Of a stretch of DNA of 64,000 nt, positions 25,978-32,701 are shown in pieces (positions within the stretch are counted from its first letter, which is position 1; every line of letters begins with the position of its first letter). The stretch is from Actinomycetota bacterium (GTDB lineage Bacteria > Actinomycetota > Coriobacteriia > Anaerosomatales > Anaerosomataceae), in NCBI GenBank assembly GCA_009773565.1, contig WSXY01000002.1, forward strand, positions 381,805-445,804, read 5' to 3'. The position numbers and the translations under genes are program-made. The notes under the pieces are model-generated. The model was not told the origin of the DNA, made no database searches, and worked only from the letters and a program-made list of their open reading frames with translations.

Positions 25978-26385
25978 ATGACTAATCATTTTGCTGTACT
26001 GGGGCTAGCGCCCGGAGCCAAGCAGGAAGAGGTTGCCGCCGCGTTCGAGAAGTTGCTCGCTGATCGTCGGGGCCGGAAGACCGGAGATCTGCATGCAGCA
26101 CTGGCGGTTCTCAGTGATTCGACGCTTCGTCGTGCGCATGAGATTGCGCTCTTCGGTGAGTCTGCTGGTGACAAGCTGTCTAAGACGAGGGATGTGGCAA
26201 TTGACTTCGCCAAGGATGCTATTCCTGACATCGACGTCCGGGAGGTTCTCGCTCAGATGCGAGAGGTTGGCCTGAAGATGACCGTCATTGGGAGCGGTGC
26301 TGTTGCGAAGGCGGCTGATCTGACGAGCACCGTGTCACGAGCTATTCAGGTCGCTGCGAGCAAGAGGCTACGCAAGGAGTCGTAG
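25978..26385 (+). CDS. Small protein with N-terminal J-like domain lacking HPD
   Basis: 135 aa, ATG 25978 after AGGGAG. The start FAVLGLAPGAKQEEVAAAFE and RRAHEIALFG follow the J-domain pattern (yxvLGv...s.eeikkAfr), but the HPD tripeptide needed to stimulate DnaK is replaced (RRGRKTG). The C-terminal half is helical and lacks Cys. It may be a J-like fold used for protein contacts. It ends the three-gene segment inside the cassette array; GTGGGCGG/CCGTCCAC (26404-26437) may be its terminator. Confidence 0.5.
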   Translation: MTNHFAVLGLAPGAKQEEVAAAFEKLLADRRGRKTGDLHAALAVLSDSTLRRAHEIALFGESAGDKLSKTRDVAIDFAKDAIPDIDVREVLAQMREVGLKMTVIGSGAVAKAADLTSTVSRAIQVAASKRLRKES

Positions 26386-26523
26386 CAGTCTGGCTGGACT
26401 CGGGTGGGCGGGGCTGAGGTTGAGTGGCTCCGTCCACCTGCACACGGTAGACATGGTGTCAGCACGATGTGCCATGATGCTGGAGGAGGCTGTGTATGCT
26501 CATACGGAGTCTGCACAACGGTA

Positions 26524-26530
26524 GTTAGCC
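26524..26530 (+). repeat. Core site opening cassette 4 (rest of attC missing)
   Basis: GTTAGCC is the exact complement of the GGCTAAC left box of the attC behind the same cassette (26985-26991), which marks it as a true cassette boundary although it departs from GTTRRRY at one base. No paired left half lies upstream. Confidence 0.6.
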
Positions 26531-26549
26531 ACACTTGATGGGGGGACGG

Positions 26550-26990
26550 GTGGAGGTCGGTAGGCTCGTCGAAAGCGACCTGGAAGCGGTCGCCCGGCTC
26601 TATGAGCAGTTCTGGGGCGAGCCCTCATCGGTGGAGCGCATGCGGGAAGCGTTCCGGCGGCTTGAATCCAATCCGGACTATGTCTTCCTCGCAGCCAAGA
26701 ACGGTGGCGAGCTCCTCGGCACTGCAACCGGGATCCTCTGCAGCGACCTCTACGGGGAATGCAGGCCGTTCATGGTCGTTGAGAACTTCGTCGTCGACGC
26801 GGGCCGGCAGCGCACGGGCGTTGGATCAGCTCTTATGCGCGAGCTTGAAGCCGCGGCACTTGAACGCGACTGCACACAGACCATTCTCGTTACGGAGTCC
26901 GACCGTGTCGATGCTGTCAGCTTCTACGAGTCGCTTGGCTACGAGAGCAGACCGTATCGTGGCTTCAAGAAGCGGCTGCCAGGCGGCTAA
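26550..26990 (+). CDS. Cassette 4: GNAT-family N-acetyltransferase
   Basis: 146 aa. GTG 26550 follows GGGGGGACG at the spacing used by the other cassettes; TTG 26535 and ATG 26538 are in frame. The GNAT fold is clear: LVESDLEAVARLYEQF, beta strands, the acetyl-CoA loop GRQRTGVGSALM and VSFYESLGYES. The substrate is unknown; GNATs are frequent cassette cargo. The TAA stop is provided by the attC box GGCTAAC. Confidence 0.88.
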   Translation: MEVGRLVESDLEAVARLYEQFWGEPSSVERMREAFRRLESNPDYVFLAAKNGGELLGTATGILCSDLYGECRPFMVVENFVVDAGRQRTGVGSALMRELEAAALERDCTQTILVTESDRVDAVSFYESLGYESRPYRGFKKRLPGG

Positions 26991-27071
26991 CCAGCGCATC
27001 AAGCTGACGCGCACGATTCAGAATCAACCTGAGAGCGCACGGCGCGCAGCTTATGCGCCACAACGTTAGGA
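26985..27071 (+). repeat. attC site D (cassette 4/5 junction)
   Basis: 87 bp from GGCTAAC to GTTAGGA. Inner arms GCGCATCAAGCTG and CAGCTTATGCGC pair completely except one extrahelical C, the hallmark of attC folding. The outer boxes complement those of their own cassettes rather than each other. Confidence 0.88.
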
Positions 27072-27077
27072 GTACAC

Positions 27078-27410
27078 GTGCGGTGGGAGATTTTGGTGTA
27101 TACCTTCGGGAGCATCGCAGCCCTCTCACTGCTGGTGTGGTTCGGCGTACACCAGGCGACGCGCGTGCGGCGGATGATCGCGCTTTGGGCGCAGGCCAAC
27201 AACTACGAGATAGTCAACCTTTACGCTCCGATGGATGACGACTCGCCCGACTTCCCGTTCACCTGGGGCTACACGCGGCTGAGCGTGGTGTGTTCCGTGA
27301 GTCTAAGGGGTCCGGATGGCGTCGAGCGCCTTGCATGGTTGGATTGCGGGGGAGCGCTCAATTCCGGACTGCTCTGGGACAGAATCAGCGTTCACTGGCG
27401 TGACTCCTAA
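27078..27410 (+). CDS. Cassette 5: small membrane-anchored protein
   Basis: 110 aa from GTG 27078. One N-terminal membrane segment (ILVYTFGSIAALSLLVWFGV) precedes a soluble domain of about 80 residues containing an acidic stretch and two cysteines. No family recognised. The Shine-Dalgarno AGGAG (27068-27072) overlaps the core site GTTAGGA, and the TAA stop lies in the next box TCCTAAC, so both ends of the reading unit are built into recombination sites. Confidence 0.7.
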   Translation: MRWEILVYTFGSIAALSLLVWFGVHQATRVRRMIALWAQANNYEIVNLYAPMDDDSPDFPFTWGYTRLSVVCSVSLRGPDGVERLAWLDCGGALNSGLLWDRISVHWRDS

Positions 27411-27490
27411 CAAGCGCATCCAGCTGACGCGCACGAGGTAGACTGACCAGGACGGCATCGGCGCGCAGCTGATGCGCAAATGCGTTAGGC
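27405..27490 (+). repeat. attC site E (cassette 5/6 junction)
   Basis: 86 bp from TCCTAAC to GTTAGGC. Inner arms GCGCATCCAGCTG and CAGCTGATGCGC pair fully with one unpaired C. TCCTAAC is the exact complement of GTTAGGA, which opens cassette 5. Confidence 0.9.
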
Positions 27491-27520
27491 GGAGTCACGA
27501 GCGCGACCGGGGGGCTTCGG

Positions 27521-28306
27521 TTGCTCGAGGAACGCATACTCACCATCTACACTGACGGCTCGTGCTACAACTCACCGCGCGTCGGCGGAGTGGGCATCAG
27601 GTTCATCGAGATTGACTCCGCGGGCGCTGAGCAGGTGACTGACGTCTCATTGCCCGGTTACGAGGGCGCCACCAACAACATGATGGAACTCCAAGCACCA
27701 ATCCTCGCCCTCCGTGAGGCGAAGCGCCTCGGTCTCTCAACTGGCAAGGACAAGGTAGTGATCCGCACGGACTCACAATATGTCGCTGACAACTACAAGA
27801 GGGCGATGTTCGAGTGGCAAGGCAATCGTTGGCATTCTCGCAGTGGTCGGCCTGTCGAGAACGCGGATCTTTGGAAGAACCTCATCCGCGAGATGAAGTC
27901 GTACAGTCCATGCCGCGTCGAATTCCAGTGGGTGAAGGGCCACGCAAGAGACCCGCACAACAAAGCAGTTGATAAGCAGGCGAAGGCATCGGCGAGACGA
28001 CCGCTGGGCCAGCCACTCAAGCAAGTCAGCGTGAGGCGAAAGCGGACTACAAAGTCGGTGTGCATCGGTGGTGTCCAGATGGAGGGACAGACCATGTGCA
28101 TTCGTGGGATCACCTGCGAGCGCCTTCCCCAGAAGGTGTGGAAGCTCAAGTATGAGGTCATCTCGGAAGACAGTCCGTACTTCGGCGACGTTGACATCAT
28201 CTTCTCGGACGACTTCATGGCAGACGGCCACTGCTACGAGGTGACGGTCAACGACGACACACGCAACCCTCGCGTTGTCGAGCTGCACCGCGAGCTACCC
28301 GCCTAA
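27521..28306 (+). CDS. Cassette 6: RNase HI-like protein with extra C-terminal domain
   Basis: 261 aa from TTG 27521 behind GGGGGG. Residues 5-155 form an RNase H domain with the acidic set D11 (YTDGSC), E55 (NNMMEL), D83 (RTDSQY) and D150 (NKAVDK), plus H140 (KGHARD), so RNA-DNA hybrid cleavage is plausible. About 100 further residues (C-terminal, with SVCIGGVQMEGQTM) have no recognised relation. The TAA stop is in the attC box GCCTAAC. An RNase H as cassette cargo could process replication or reverse-transcription intermediates, but there is no reverse transcriptase nearby. Confidence 0.82.
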   Translation: MLEERILTIYTDGSCYNSPRVGGVGIRFIEIDSAGAEQVTDVSLPGYEGATNNMMELQAPILALREAKRLGLSTGKDKVVIRTDSQYVADNYKRAMFEWQGNRWHSRSGRPVENADLWKNLIREMKSYSPCRVEFQWVKGHARDPHNKAVDKQAKASARRPLGQPLKQVSVRRKRTTKSVCIGGVQMEGQTMCIRGITCERLPQKVWKLKYEVISEDSPYFGDVDIIFSDDFMADGHCYEVTVNDDTRNPRVVELHRELPA

Positions 28307-28340
28307 CAAGCGCATCCAGCTGACGCCTGATGCGTTGAGG
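28301..28340 (+). repeat. Truncated attC site F at the array end
   Basis: Starts like site E (GCCTAAC then AAGCGCATCCAGCTGACGC) but jumps straight to CTGATGCGTTGAGG, giving 40 bp instead of 86. The loop and one inner arm are deleted and the core reads GTTGAGG. The left box complements the GTTAGGC that opens cassette 6. Confidence 0.75.
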
Positions 28341-28354
28341 GAAATGGGCGCGAC

Positions 28355-28960
28355 TCATTCGGATTCAGGTTCGCCTGGGTCGTCTACGAACTCGTCGTAG
28401 ATCGACTCGTGTGGCTGCCTAGCTTCTTCGGCTGCGTTCTTCCGGCCCACGGTGAACATCTCGATCATTTGCATATGAGGTCGTAGGCGGTCTGCTCTCT
28501 CACGCATGATGTCGAGACCGGCTTCGATCTTCGCGTTGAGACGGTCTTGCCGGCCTTGGAGTCGATCTAGGTATATGTTCGCGAGGTCGAACTCCTTCTG
28601 CGAGTCCTTGTTCCGGGTGCCATCGTCGTTGCGCATCAGCCAGGAGCGGTTCATCCGAGTCATTGCTCTTCCGCGTTGAAGGTGGATGTTCACGTGTTCA
28701 GTGACGAGGTCTTCGAAGTCGTCGATGTCCGGGGTGATTGTGAGTAGGTCGTATCTTTCGCGGAACTCTTCCTCAAGACGTTCGGCTAGGAGGAGTTCAT
28801 AGGGACAGAGATCCCCGGCAGAAGACGATAGGTAGCCTCCTTCGCAGTAACGGTAGAGGCATTTGCTGCTGCCTGGGCAGCGGAGCGGCCCGTCCTGATG
28901 GGTGCCGAATTTGAGCGCATTCCAGCGTGAACCCGCGTATGAGTCAGCCTTCTTCGTCAC
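28355..28960 (-). CDS. Unknown protein, small-terminase-like N-terminus
   Basis: 201 aa on the reverse strand from GTG 28960. It begins MTKKADSYAGSRWNALKFG; an 'NALKxG' start is common in phage-associated DUF and small terminase proteins. Four clustered cysteines (CPGSSKC, YRYC, LCP) could hold a metal, and the remainder is charged and helical, ending in an acidic tail. No clear Shine-Dalgarno. It lies just past the cassette array in opposite orientation. Function unknown. Confidence 0.55.
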   Translation of the reverse strand: MTKKADSYAGSRWNALKFGTHQDGPLRCPGSSKCLYRYCEGGYLSSSAGDLCPYELLLAERLEEEFRERYDLLTITPDIDDFEDLVTEHVNIHLQRGRAMTRMNRSWLMRNDDGTRNKDSQKEFDLANIYLDRLQGRQDRLNAKIEAGLDIMRERADRLRPHMQMIEMFTVGRKNAAEEARQPHESIYDEFVDDPGEPESE

Positions 28961-29138
28961 GGCGTATCCGTTCTTACAAACTGCCCCAAGGTGCCTTCAC
29001 GGCGCCGGGGAGTAGTTCCTACGAGGGTGAATGGCGGAATGGGCACGTCGCGGCGCCGACGTATCGGGTGTCTTCCACGGCGTCATCATCTGCCGTCTTA
29101 ATGTATCCACACGCAATGGCTCTCCAGTGTTTCGTGGA

Positions 29139-29294
29139 CTACTTGAGTGCGATGGCCAGTGACGTGATGAAGATCATGCCGAGCAAAGCGATGTTGACCA
29201 GCCCCGCGAGTTGGATGTCGCGGTACGCGTTGTGTGCCAGGCGCTCGAATTCCGCATGACATTCTTCAAGGGTGCGTTCGTGCTGCTCAAGCAT
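29139..29294 (-). CDS. Small single-pass membrane protein
   Basis: 51 aa from ATG 29294, preceded by GGAG at good spacing. A charged N-terminal half (EQHERTLEECHAEFERLAHN) leads to a C-terminal hydrophobic segment (LAGLVNIALLGMIFITSLAI) ending in LK. The frame is open further upstream but overlaps the divergent gene at 29422. Small tail-anchored proteins of this type occur in phages and islands. No function assigned. Confidence 0.4.
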   Translation of the reverse strand: MLEQHERTLEECHAEFERLAHNAYRDIQLAGLVNIALLGMIFITSLAIALK

Positions 29295-29421
29295 GGATCT
29301 CCATCCGTTGTGATCGTCTACTAATACAGTACCGGGAGGCACGTCCTTTACGGCGTTCTCCTCAGCTGCGATTTCATCGGTAGAATGGAGTCCCGCCCCC
29401 GCACAATGGAGGGAACCGCTC

Positions 29422-30372
29422 GTGCTCGAGTACACGCTAGACATCAGCGGTCGGTCGTTCCTCCGGCAACTCGATGGCTTACTCCTGGGCAGTGTCACTG
29501 GCAAGCGTCACGAGGTAAGCCGTCGCTGCGATCAGTTCGCGATGATCGAGCAGTCAATAGTCAACGGACTGCTTCCTGACCCGGGATCTCGAGCATCGGC
29601 TGAGAAGGGCTGGCTCGACACCCGGCACTGGGATTTCTTGATCGGTCTGCACTCGACGTCGACCCCGGGGTATCCGAGCCTTACGTATGCGTCTTACAGG
29701 ATGGCAATCAAGAAATGCGGTCTGTATCAGGGCCTCGTTCGGGGGACGCCTAAGATCAACGAGCTGAAGAAAGCTCGTCGTGACAGCCTGTTCCCGAGGC
29801 TTGTGGAGTGCGGCTTCCTCGAGCTGGAGGATGACCCACCGTACCGGGAGGAGCTCACCTGGTATCGGAAGTGTCTGGCGCCCATGTGGCCAGCGGACAG
29901 TGAGAGACCTGTGGTGTCTCACGTTGCGAAGACCCGAGCGAGTCTAGAGAGCTACCATCGTTCGTTCTTCATGATGCCTGAGGCGATCATCAATGATGGA
30001 ACCTGGCTGAAGGCGCAGAATCATACGTACCGGCGCGTCATCACGGCGCTCTATCTGTTCTTCGATGACGCGACCTACGCTTCCGTCAATCCGAACCATC
30101 TGCGGGTGAGTGACGGACACATTCTCGAGGCGAGTGCATCGTTCATGCGAGCATGTGGTGAGACTGCAACCCTGAAGGATGTAGCAGGGGTGCTGTCCTG
30201 GTTGTGGAACGAACGACGTCTCTTCGGAATGGACTGTGAGCTTGAGCCCGGTGAGCCCTTCCCAGCGGGTCGAGAGTACGTCACCTGGTCACGACCTGTG
30301 GCACGCAACATACCGTCGGGGACTATTGTCTTCGTCCCGTACTACGTCCCAGCGACCGGTGGTATCACATGA
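29422..30372 (+). CDS. Unknown island protein
   Basis: 316 aa from GTG 29422 after ATGGAGGGAACC. Soluble by composition. Residues about 85-140 contain a basic helical stretch (RMAIKKCGLYQGLVRGTPKI) that could bind nucleic acid; the C-terminus has GTIVFVPYYVPATGG. No family recognised. The stop overlaps the next start (ATGA at 30369), so the two proteins are probably made together. Confidence 0.55.
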   Translation: MLEYTLDISGRSFLRQLDGLLLGSVTGKRHEVSRRCDQFAMIEQSIVNGLLPDPGSRASAEKGWLDTRHWDFLIGLHSTSTPGYPSLTYASYRMAIKKCGLYQGLVRGTPKINELKKARRDSLFPRLVECGFLELEDDPPYREELTWYRKCLAPMWPADSERPVVSHVAKTRASLESYHRSFFMMPEAIINDGTWLKAQNHTYRRVITALYLFFDDATYASVNPNHLRVSDGHILEASASFMRACGETATLKDVAGVLSWLWNERRLFGMDCELEPGEPFPAGREYVTWSRPVARNIPSGTIVFVPYYVPATGGIT

Positions 30373-31277
30373 TCTCGTTCGGCCAAAAGGCGATACTCCG
30401 AATCGACGCACCGTGGATGAGTCCGACTCCGAGGCCACGTCTCGAAGGCGATGATGCGCGTCGACCCGATCCGGATGCTGCGGGCTATCTCTCCGCAGTG
30501 ATCAACAGCTTCGATGTCGTTCTCGATGAGCCGTATAGACACGCTGCAATCAGTATGGCGATTCCGGCAACAGGCAATCCGTATACGGTCGCATCAATGA
30601 AGCTACTCACGGACGCGGTCGTTCGTGCAGGATTCATACGTGACGATCGCAACGACGTCGTGGCAATGAGGCTTCTCCGCTACACGCCCGACCAGGGTTC
30701 ACGACCAACGGTCAACGTGGCAGTTCTGGAGTCCGAGGACATTCAGTGTCCATTCGTAAGGCAGATTGCACCCAACGGCCAGAAGGAGCCGAGGTCACCT
30801 GTCGTTGGGTCAGCAGTAGCATATGCCTATACCACGGGTGTGCCCGGTGAGCCTGTCTTCAAGCACTCTGATGTGCGTACTCCTGCTGACTACGTTCGGG
30901 AGCTGCGATCCCAGTGGAGCGAACTGTTGGAGACAGGTTCCCTTCAGGTGGACGACAACTGGAATGTCCTCCTTTCTGCCGGGCAATCACTTGAAGTACG
31001 AATGCCATCGACCGGCAACTTTGACCCAGACAACGTAGTACTACGGTTGCTCGATCTCCTAGAGGTCGCACGTAGGGATGCCGATCCGTCGGATGCCAAC
31101 CCGCTGACCATCGATCAGATGCTCAATGAAGTCTCCGTGCTACGAGGTGACGAACCAGGCATCCACCTGTCGCTACATCCGTGCACCCCGTTCGACCAGG
31201 TTGCCGCTCTGGCGTACTTCCGCAAGACGGCTGAGGACATAGAACCCAAGTGGCCCATCTCGAACGTGGACACCTAG
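30369..31277 (+). CDS. Unknown protein, possibly RusA-like
   Basis: 302 aa, translationally coupled to the preceding gene. The stretch SMKLLTDAVVRAGFIRDDRN followed by DVVAMRLLRY resembles the conserved part of RusA-type Holliday junction resolvases ('D...lDal...gvi.DD..v..l...k'). A second segment FDPDNVVLRLLDLL looks like the other RusA Asp motif but is placed later than usual. If correct this would be a recombination nuclease; the match is weak and the length is about twice that of RusA. Confidence 0.4.
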   Translation: MISFGQKAILRIDAPWMSPTPRPRLEGDDARRPDPDAAGYLSAVINSFDVVLDEPYRHAAISMAIPATGNPYTVASMKLLTDAVVRAGFIRDDRNDVVAMRLLRYTPDQGSRPTVNVAVLESEDIQCPFVRQIAPNGQKEPRSPVVGSAVAYAYTTGVPGEPVFKHSDVRTPADYVRELRSQWSELLETGSLQVDDNWNVLLSAGQSLEVRMPSTGNFDPDNVVLRLLDLLEVARRDADPSDANPLTIDQMLNEVSVLRGDEPGIHLSLHPCTPFDQVAALAYFRKTAEDIEPKWPISNVDT

Positions 31278-31339
31278 TATCTGATTGCCGTCCACGAGGG
31301 CTCTCTCGAAAAAGTAGAGGAAATAGAATCTGCCCCTGG

Positions 31340-31359
31340 CGCTCACCATCCGGTGGGCG
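31340..31359 (+). terminator. Hairpin upstream of recombinase gene 2
   Basis: An 8-bp stem (31340-31347 with 31352-31359, ATCC loop) followed by TCTTCTTCG, ending 28 nt before the GTG. Same layout and tail as the hairpins before the genes at 24277 and 25278. Confidence 0.45.
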
Positions 31360-31387
31360 TCTTCTTCGTTGTGAAAGGAGTCCAACC

Positions 31388-32554
31388 GTGTCTATCAAGA
31401 AGCGGATTGACCAGAAGGGTCGTGAAAGGTTCCAGGTCTATGTGTGGGACTCGGTCGCCAAGAGGAGTCTGTATATCAACACGTTCGACCGGCTGCAAGA
31501 TGCCGAAGAGGCGGAGTTCGATGCCAAGAAGCGCCTGAGGGCGGGAGAGACAGCACGACCAAAGCCGGCGCGGGAGCAGGTCAGTTTCGACGTGTTGTCA
31601 CAACGCTGGATCAAGGGTCTGTCTTCAGTGAGGCCGTCCACTCGCGAGGACTACCGGAAGGCGATTCGACGCTTGAAGCCGTACATCGGCAAGGAGTTCG
31701 TCGCGGACGTCACCCGCAAGGACATCGACAAGGCCATCTCCGGACTGTCGCTCTCGTATTCCGCGAGCACCGTTCGCAAGACGATCACGATTGCCAAGAT
31801 GGTGTTCAGGGTCGCAATCGACTGGGACATGATCGACCGGCTGCCTACCGGTGGAACCAGGCTGGCTCTCCCAAAGGTGCGCAAGCGGATCTTCAGACCC
31901 CTGACTCGCGAAGAGGTTGCGAACCTGATTGCGTCGGCCCCAGCGGAATGGCGAGTCTTCTACCTGCTGCTGGTAACAACAGGTTTGAGAAGAGCGGAAG
32001 GGTGGGGCCTCGTCGTATCCGATTTGGATCTTGATGCCGGGTTCGTCCATGTTCGCCGACAGCTCGTGAAAGGGCGACTTGAGGATTTGAAGACAGACAA
32101 TGCTCAAAGGAAGATTCCGATTCCAGCGCCGACGATCAAGGCTCTGAGAGAGCATCTTGCTCACAGGGTCGAGAATCCACTCGACCTAGTATTCGCGACT
32201 CCCGAGGGGAAGCCGATTGATGCGAGCAACTTCTACTCGAGGATCCATCAGCCAACAAGGGTGAAGGCCGGCCTTCCGACTCTCAGGCTGCACGATCTTC
32301 GACATCAATTCTGTTCGCAGATGCTCGCTAGCGGCAGGAGTGTGAAGTACGTCCAAACGGTGGCTGGACATGCCGATGCTTCCACGACTTTGAATATCTA
32401 CGGCTGGTTGCTCCCAGGCGAAGAAGAGGCTGCGGTAGCAGATCTCGAGAAGTGGCTCGGCATGGAGAATCGTGCCGTCTATGGTCGACAGGAGCGGGTG
32501 CCATGGGTGCCCAACAGGAGAAGGGCGCGACGATGTCAGACCTTAGCTGCATAA
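31388..32554 (+). CDS. Phage-type tyrosine recombinase 2, probable island integrase
   Basis: 388 aa from GTG 31388 after GAAAGGAG. An N-terminal arm-binding-like region (YVWDSVAKRSLYINTF), a core-binding domain (about 55-160) and the catalytic domain with Arg in TTGLRRAEG, HDLRHQF, AGHADASTT and Tyr in LNIYGW. All catalytic residues are present. It lies 2.1 kb from attR, closer to an island end than recombinase 1, and is the better candidate for tRNA-Lys integration. The C-terminal tail after about 360 is basic. Confidence 0.88.
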   Translation: MSIKKRIDQKGRERFQVYVWDSVAKRSLYINTFDRLQDAEEAEFDAKKRLRAGETARPKPAREQVSFDVLSQRWIKGLSSVRPSTREDYRKAIRRLKPYIGKEFVADVTRKDIDKAISGLSLSYSASTVRKTITIAKMVFRVAIDWDMIDRLPTGGTRLALPKVRKRIFRPLTREEVANLIASAPAEWRVFYLLLVTTGLRRAEGWGLVVSDLDLDAGFVHVRRQLVKGRLEDLKTDNAQRKIPIPAPTIKALREHLAHRVENPLDLVFATPEGKPIDASNFYSRIHQPTRVKAGLPTLRLHDLRHQFCSQMLASGRSVKYVQTVAGHADASTTLNIYGWLLPGEEEAAVADLEKWLGMENRAVYGRQERVPWVPNRRRARRCQTLAA

Positions 32555-32701
32555 TCATCGGGATAATGAATCCCGTGGTCAGCACGGTCGAGTATGCTGA
32601 GTCTGGGGTTCGTTGCTCCCGCATCGTTGTTTCGGGGATACGACGCTGGACTAAGCACTGTGTTGGCAGCGGAGGGTTTGTCCGAATGGGGGATCTCGCG
32701 C

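Larger units (their letters stand above)
21546..28340 (+). mobile_element. Integron-type gene cassette array without integron integrase
   Basis: Six one-gene cassettes in one orientation are separated by attC sites of 86-87 bp with GTTRRRY-like core sites and paired RYYYAAC-like boxes. The sites resemble each other closely (AAGCGCATC near the left end, GCTGATGCGCAAATGCGTT near the right end). A 2.4-kb segment with a phage-type recombinase interrupts the series between cassettes 3 and 4. Neither recombinase gene here looks like IntI, so the locus fits the description of a CALIN (attC cluster lacking an integron integrase). Confidence 0.85.

Noticed and set aside
22334-28340. Considered the repeats between 22.3 and 28.3 kb as a CRISPR array or REP elements
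   Set aside because: Spacing is hundreds of bp with whole genes between, and repeats are 86-87 bp with attC box structure, not short direct repeats with uniform spacers.
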